Assembly: GCA_963969395.1 (NCBI GenBank)
Contig: OZ017795.1
Location: forward strand, 11,966,001 to 12,030,000
DNA: 64,000 nucleotides
From: Pseudoscleropodium purum
Taxonomy: Eukaryota > Streptophyta > Bryopsida > Hypnales > Brachytheciaceae
Direction: 5' to 3'
Below, piece by piece: positions 59,339-64,000 of this stretch (position 1 is its first letter; every line of letters begins with the position of its first letter). Below the pieces are notes generated by a model. It saw only the letters and a list, made by a program, of their open reading frames with translations, was not told the origin of the DNA and made no database searches. Both the position numbers and the translations under genes were made by a program.

Positions 59339-60145
59339 ATTGATCACTTTCTAGGAACCATAACATTCTCTTCCTCCAGAACAGAAATCATAATTATCTA
59401 CTACAGACTCGAGTCCTCCCGTTTCAGAAAAAACTAAAAACTCTGAGCAAGATTTTCGCGCAATTCGTCAATTACATCCCCAATCGCCCACTGCATGGAT
59501 AGCCGAAGCGTCAGAATCTTTTAACCCGGCCGTAAGATCTAGAGACGATGGGTTATGACCGACAGAAGACATTCAGATTTTCATTTCTCACGTCCTCATT
59601 CCGAAAGGCGAATATTGTCCGGGGATTTATGATTTTCGGATGTTGTCGTTGCAGTATTACGAAGCTCGACTTTGGGGAATCTCGCCGCCTCGGTCGGCGC
59701 TTCAGCATTACGATGAGTTTCTACAGTCGTGGGGCATGCATTTTCATGAAGCCTGGGAACGAGCTGGTCGTCCAAATAATCAGGCGTCGCTTGTCGAAGC
59801 TGCTTCAGAGGAATCTCAGGTGCATGGTACCCACCATGGTACCCGCCATAGTAGAACGAGCTCGGAAGAGTCAGCTTCTACACGCCACGCATCTGTTGTC
59901 AGTCCAATGGAGGTAGAGCTCGAGGTTAACTTTGAGGTGGTTTATGGGACAGAGTTTGTTTCGAGATGGAGACGGAATGTTCGAGAAATTCGTCGAGGCA
60001 GTCGCAGATTACGACCTTACTAATTAGTGTTGGACTAGCAGAGTTTTTAGTTTTTTCTGAAACGGGAGGACTCGAGTCTGTAGTAGATAATTATGATTTC
60101 TGTTCTGGAGGAGGAGAATGTTATGGTTCCTAGAAAGTGATCAAT
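59339..60145. repeat. 107-bp near-identical inverted repeat enclosing an ORF
   Basis: The left arm 59339-59445 and the right arm 60039-60145 are inverse copies, 107 bp each, differing at one base (CTCTTCC against CTCCTCC). The outer edges start ATTGATCACTTTC. The 593-bp spacer is unique and holds the ORF ending at 60023. No direct duplication flanks the pair, so a transposon origin is not shown. A recent inverted duplication is equally possible. The right arm begins within three bases of the 3' end of the RING ORF at 60141-60545. Confidence 0.9.
59640..60023 (+). CDS. Hypothetical ORF inside the inverted repeat
   Basis: The product is 127 residues from ATG 59640; the frame is open back to about 59552. 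The sequence is protein-like at the start (LSLQYYEARLWGI, ALQHYDEFLQSW, FHEAWERAGRPNN), followed by a Ser/His-rich low-complexity part and a basic end (SRWRRNVREIRRGSRRLRPY). No family is recognised. An overlapping frame (59548-59916) is open too, so coding status is uncertain. It may be a gene fragment captured between the arms. Confidence 0.35.
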   Translation: MLSLQYYEARLWGISPPRSALQHYDEFLQSWGMHFHEAWERAGRPNNQASLVEAASEESQVHGTHHGTRHSRTSSEESASTRHASVVSPMEVELEVNFEVVYGTEFVSRWRRNVREIRRGSRRLRPY

Positions 60146-60545
60146 GCAACGACTGCAAGTGTCGACGTCGCAATGGCCGAGGCACTGGCGAAGACTCGGA
60201 ATATTCTGGGCGTGCATTGCGGTGTTTTGGCGCTGTAGCTGGCAATGGCGCACTGGGGCGCGGTGGGATGGAGCTCTCGACTATGGAACTTCCTTTCTGG
60301 CAACCGTAAACAGGGATGATACTTGCTTTGGTTAACGTAAGCTTGCACAACGGGCATGGCTTGTCTTCGTTTCGGAGTCACATGTAAATGCATGACCAGC
60401 AGAACAAGTGCCCGCAGGTGGTCAGGACTGAATTCGTGGGGCTTTCCATGCAGATCTGGCACTCAAATACATCTCGACCGTCTCCTTGACGATCGTCGAC
60501 AGGGACTGCGTCGGAGACGACGGAAATTTGACTGCTTCCCTTCAT
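60141..60545 (-). pseudogene. RING-finger E3 ligase-like ORF with a stop inside the RING
   Basis: Reading from ATG at 60545 (MKGSSQISVV...DVFECQICMES), the frame gives a C3HC4 RING: CQIC, TTCGHLFCWSC, then CPLC. It is followed by SIIPVYG, as in the RNF5/RMA family of membrane-anchored E3 ubiquitin ligases. TGA at 60380-60378 interrupts the frame where the family has Trp before Leu (IYM-stop-LRNED), consistent with a TGG-to-TGA change. Downstream the frame stays open to TGA at 60143-60141. The C-terminal membrane anchor of RMA proteins is absent, and the ORF ends at the inverted-repeat arm. Probably a dead copy. A missed intron removing the stop is an alternative, but no good splice pair is evident. 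Confidence 0.65.
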
Positions 60546-61463
60546 GAGTAATTAACAATCCGGCCTGAACGACGATGAGATGAATTACGTAACTACGTAC
60601 AAGTCTCCAATTCTCAGAGGCTATGCTATGTCCAATTCAAAGCTCTAAACGTACTCATGCAAGGTCTCACAATCTGGCTGTCTCGATTCAGAAGCCTAAC
60701 ATCCAGACTGCCTGCGAGAAATTGTGTCCGGAGGTGCTGCTCGTTGTGGAATTTATTTTCACGGTTGAAGGATGCTCAATCCGGGACTCCACCATACTCA
60801 CTATCAAAACTCACATTTCTCGACCGGGGGTCAAGTGTACTGCAATTTTGAAGCCTCGGTTGGAGGATGCTCAATCATTTTCGTAAACCTACAATGATCA
60901 CTAACTACAACTGAGCATAGTTATCATTATCAATTATCAAACATGTTAAGTGATTTTTATTGGATCTTAATGGCAACTAAAAGAGGATTCTAACACATTC
61001 CAACATGCATGATTTGGACATTGTATGAATAAGTTATAAATTTTTAAGGTATTCTTTGTAGTCTATAACCAACATCCAAAAATAAACTCTCATAAATTTT
61101 CATGTTTTAATTGTGTATAGCTTTGATTTGTAGATAATCAATATTGAGGTTCTTGTGATGCTTGTGGATCTAAATGTAGGTGACACATTTTGGGCAGTAA
61201 TGCTTATGTATGTACCTTAGAGCTTGAAATGTTTGAATTTTTTCAAATGGAGATGGTATTAAACTTGCCATGCTTTGTTATCTCAATTTACATAATACAA
61301 GAAAAAAATGATAATATTTTGAAAGTTGCAATTGAACTCAATTGAGGTACACTAGCTGATGGCATGCAAACCGCCCAATGTAAACACCTTGAAAATGGCC
61401 CATTATAGTCTTATGTCAACCCATGACAAAAAAAAATTGCAATAACTAAGATTGAGCTAATTA
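60546..61463. other. Flank of the RING pseudogene, then AT-rich DNA
   Basis: 60546-60890 is still GC-richer and may include the old upstream region of the RING gene. GTTGAAGGATGCTCAATC and GTTGGAGGATGCTCAATC recur at about 60763 and 60858. After 60900 the DNA becomes AT-rich and shows nothing. Confidence 0.45.
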
Positions 61464-62340
61464 GGTTGAGTTAGTGGCCACAATCAATGCTTTGAGTGAT
61501 TGTGAAGGAATTATTAGTGATTGCATTAGGAACTTCCACCTTTTTAGTATGAATTTATAATAAAAAGTAACTTTTTTTTTCTTCCATGTCTTGGCTATAT
61601 TAGAAAATATTGTGACTACTTTAGGTGGTAAGAAGACCATTATGGGTATATTTTCTATTGGTCTTGGAGTAGTCTAGAGATTGTTTTGGGCCAATTAGGC
61701 AACACACTTCAAAATTCTATAACTAATTTTCTACTTTGTGAAAAAAATAAAATTTCAATTGCTCATTCCACATTTCTAACATTTGTCTTTATATGGAGAA
61801 AAAATTTCAATTTCAATTTCAATAATATCAATAAGGCAAACGAATAGTTCTACATGTTAAAAATGTCTTCCAAATCTGCATTTAAATTGTTCCCATATTC
61901 AATTGCAATTAGTTGACTAATGATTCTTTATATTTTGGTATTATGAGCAAGGTGTGTAAGTAATTGCTTTAGTTGCCTAGAAAGTTCCATTTTGAAAATA
62001 TATCATATTAACATGTCCAACCAAAATATTTTTTTTAGAGAAAGGTGTGTCCAACCAAGGTAAATCAACCTATGACATGCTAAACTACTAGTTTGGTTTG
62101 CCTTATTGACATTATTAATAAATTTTAAATATTTTTACATATAAAGACAAATGTAAGAAATTTGTAGTGAGCAATTGAAATTTTAATTTTTTATAAAATA
62201 TGAATTGCTTAAATAATCGGGTATGGGAGGTTCTACAACTTCTACCTTAGTTGCCACAATCAATGCCTTAATGATGGTGAAGGAGTTATTAACGATTGCA
62301 ATAGGAACTCCCACTATTTCAATGTATATTTAGCACATTG
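61464..62340. repeat. Direct repeat pair flanking an inverted-repeat element
   Basis: 61474-61558 and 62258-62335 are direct copies (GCCACAATCAATGC, GTGAAGGA, TTATTA, GATTGCA, TAGGAACT). Between them, about 61740-61850 and 62090-62200 are inverse arms (CAATTGCTCA, ACATTTGTCTTTATATG, CAATAAGGCAAAC). The arrangement suggests a foldback element inside a locally duplicated segment. Confidence 0.55.
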
Positions 62341-62690
62341 ACTTTTTTATACATAAGTAGGAATATGGGGACTCCAATTCTATGTAATTTTATTGTCAAA
62401 ATTGAAACTACTATGTTTTTTGGAAGGCAAAAAGTAGGTTGAACCCATGGTCAAACTCTAAAGTCTTGCAATTCCAATCATTCAAGAATTACATTCCCAT
62501 TCACTAATTTGGGACATATGTCATCACCTTATTAGTCCCAACCTTGAAAAGGAGGAAAACACACATTCCAAGTTTTAGTTGGAATCTATTTCAACCTTGG
62601 TTGAAAATAAATGGACACTACAAGTTGAATACCACAACTCGGTTGGGTATAGGTGGTTCTACCTTAACTCAGCCTTATCAAGTCAAATCT
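62341..62690. mobile_element. Third relative of the 27-kb/44-kb repeat
   Basis: Shares TAGGAATATGGGGA, AAAATTGAAACTACTATG, CAATCATTCAAGAA, TTTGGGACA, TTATTAGTCCCAACCTTGAAAAGGA and CAACCTTGGTTG with 43790-44040 and, less closely, with 27460-27720. It has no insertion. Confidence 0.6.
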
Positions 62691-62731
62691 TAATTATTGC
62701 AAAAATTCTTGTCAGGGATTGATGCAAGACT

Positions 62732-62938
62732 CACTATAAGAAACCCATGTTTTATTTGATTGATTTTAGATGACATTCAATGTAATAACCTATGTTTTTA
62801 TGTTAACAATAACTTTCGATATAACCTCAAGATGTTATGGTGGACGTTATTATTGATATAAAACTATGGGTTGAAACATTGGATGTCACTTAAAATCCAT
62901 CACTTAAAATACAAGTTTTTTTATAGTGGTTTAAAGAC
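62732..62938 (+). mobile_element. CACTA-ended hairpin MITE, copy 1
   Basis: This 207-bp element starts CACTATAAGAAACCCATG and ends TTTTTTTATAGTG. Nearly the whole sequence is an inverted repeat around the centre (CAATGTAATAACCTATG against the inverse near the other end). It is homologous in opposite orientation to 63797-63992. No clear 3-bp duplication remains. Confidence 0.7.
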
Positions 62939-63796
62939 AAAAAGATTGGGTTTAAAGACAAAGAAATTGGGCTTATAAACAAAGAGAGTGGGCTTGAAAG
63001 CAAAGGGGTCAAGTTTGAATACTTACCTTGCATTTGGTTTTTGGTTTGGTCTAGGGTGCTAGATGATAGGCCTCTCCCATGCAGCCTTCCTCAACTTCTA
63101 CTCCTCTTTGATTTACTCCTATTGTATTCCTACTTTGTTACTTATATTCTAATTAAGATTTGCTTTGGCTCCACTTTTGCATTGATCAATTTGATCATAC
63201 TTTTATTTAAGATGGAAATAATACTATGACAGAGCTTCTAGACATAAACCATGAATCAAGTAGTCGTTGCGTTCATGTGCTCCAATTCCATCCAACACAC
63301 AATGAAGCTCCATCCAATCACCATATGAGTTTGGCAACAAATTTCACAAAGATATAGCCAATCAATGATTATCCTTGCAACTTTCGTATAGGGGTGTTAT
63401 CAATTGTTTTCATCACTATTGTTGTAGGGACAACACTCTACTTGGAATAGCAAGGTCATCAAAACACGGAGAATGCCACTGCTCTAATTGTGGCCAATGC
63501 CGCAAAATTCACTTCCGATAAGGAAAACATTAACGCCATAGCCAACGTTGCAAAAATTAATTTTGATATGGAGAATGTGAAGGAGCAATTGACTGTACTC
63601 TAGCAAGCCGTCACTCCACCTACAAACTCCAAACCAGAGTTGAAGTGATTGTGCCGCCATTACAAGAATATGAGCATTCTATGACTATGTATATGACTAC
63701 ATTGTCAATCATTATGGATATATATATGATTGCTATAGAAAATTGGGTGTGGCAGTCATTATGGACAAATCCTTCATATAAATGACTACATTTTTA
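62939..63796. other. Spacer between two CACTA hairpins, no gene seen
   Basis: 63440-63660 reads like a fragment of an old coding sequence on the plus strand (short open runs with ATAGCCAACGTTGCAAAAAT), but no family was recognised. It was not called. Confidence 0.35.
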
Positions 63797-63992
63797 CACT
63801 ATAAAAAATTTATGTCTTAAGTGATGGATTTTAAGTGACATCCAATGTAACAACCTATATTTTCATGTCAATAATAATGTTCACCATAACATCTTGAGGT
63901 TAGGTCGGACATTATTGTTGACATAAAAACATAGATTGTTACATTGGATGTCACCTAAAATTTGTCAAATAAAACATGGATTTCTTATAGTG
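63797..63992 (-). mobile_element. CACTA-ended hairpin MITE, copy 2
   Basis: 196 bp, from CACTATAAAAAATT to TTTCTTATAGTG. It is a self-complementary foldback and matches copy 1 in reverse (CACTATAAGAAATCCATGTT from the right end). The two copies lie about 860 bp apart in inverted orientation. Confidence 0.7.
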
Positions 63993-64000
63993 ACTATAAT

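Noticed and set aside
1..64000. CRISPR array, tRNA, rRNA or organellar DNA insertions
   Set aside because: No regularly spaced repeats, cloverleaf-like blocks or recognisable organellar genes were seen. A tRNA scan and an organelle genome search would be needed to be certain.

Overview
The window looks like nuclear DNA of a land plant. It is AT-rich, with long gene-free stretches full of decayed transposons, and one compact gene island at about 45-61 kb. The island holds intron-containing genes with GT-AG splice sites, a telo-box promoter motif, and a plant-type seed-maturation/LEA-like protein. It also holds a gene resembling C2CD3, a centriole/basal-body protein. Centrioles occur only in plants with swimming sperm, so this suggests a bryophyte, lycophyte, fern, cycad or Ginkgo-type plant and argues against a flowering plant or conifer. 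I cannot name the species from the sequence.

Layout. 0-44 kb is mostly non-coding and built from foldback elements, terminal-inverted-repeat (TIR) elements and dispersed repeats. It holds three minus-strand copies of one unrecognised gene: an intact 421-codon copy (34076-35341), a copy with one stop codon before its coiled coil (5784-7028), and a heavily decayed copy (12830-14025). The first two lie in a duplicated segment of about 2.2 kb (5588-7810 and 33859-36124).

Gene island. A small seed-maturation-type gene (45583-45831, +) converges on a ten-exon nucleolar GTPase gene (NUG2/NOG2, 51058-46852, -). The GTPase is divergent from the C2CD3-like gene (52456-58434, +), so 51.06-52.46 kb should contain promoters for both. 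Beyond them lies a 107-bp near-perfect inverted repeat (59339-60145) enclosing an ORF. Its right arm abuts a RING-finger E3-ligase-like ORF (60545-60141, -) with a stop inside the RING.

Mobile DNA is the most informative part of the AT-rich region. Several families can be defined from the sequence alone: (i) a perfect 75-bp-arm hairpin with an 8-bp target duplication (30539-30707); (ii) three ~0.7-kb elements sharing a GTTGCAAGAAA-type TIR, two with 4-bp target duplications; (iii) elements bounded by TTAA with CCCCTAAAGG ends; (iv) a GGGAGC-ended element inserted at TTAA inside another repeat, with the empty site preserved at 43736-43739; (v) short CACTA-ended hairpins, one with a comparable unoccupied copy elsewhere. 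A LINE 3' end with a zinc motif and a PD-(D/E)XK-like region is at 22942-23596. No tRNA, rRNA, organellar insertion or CRISPR array was recognised.
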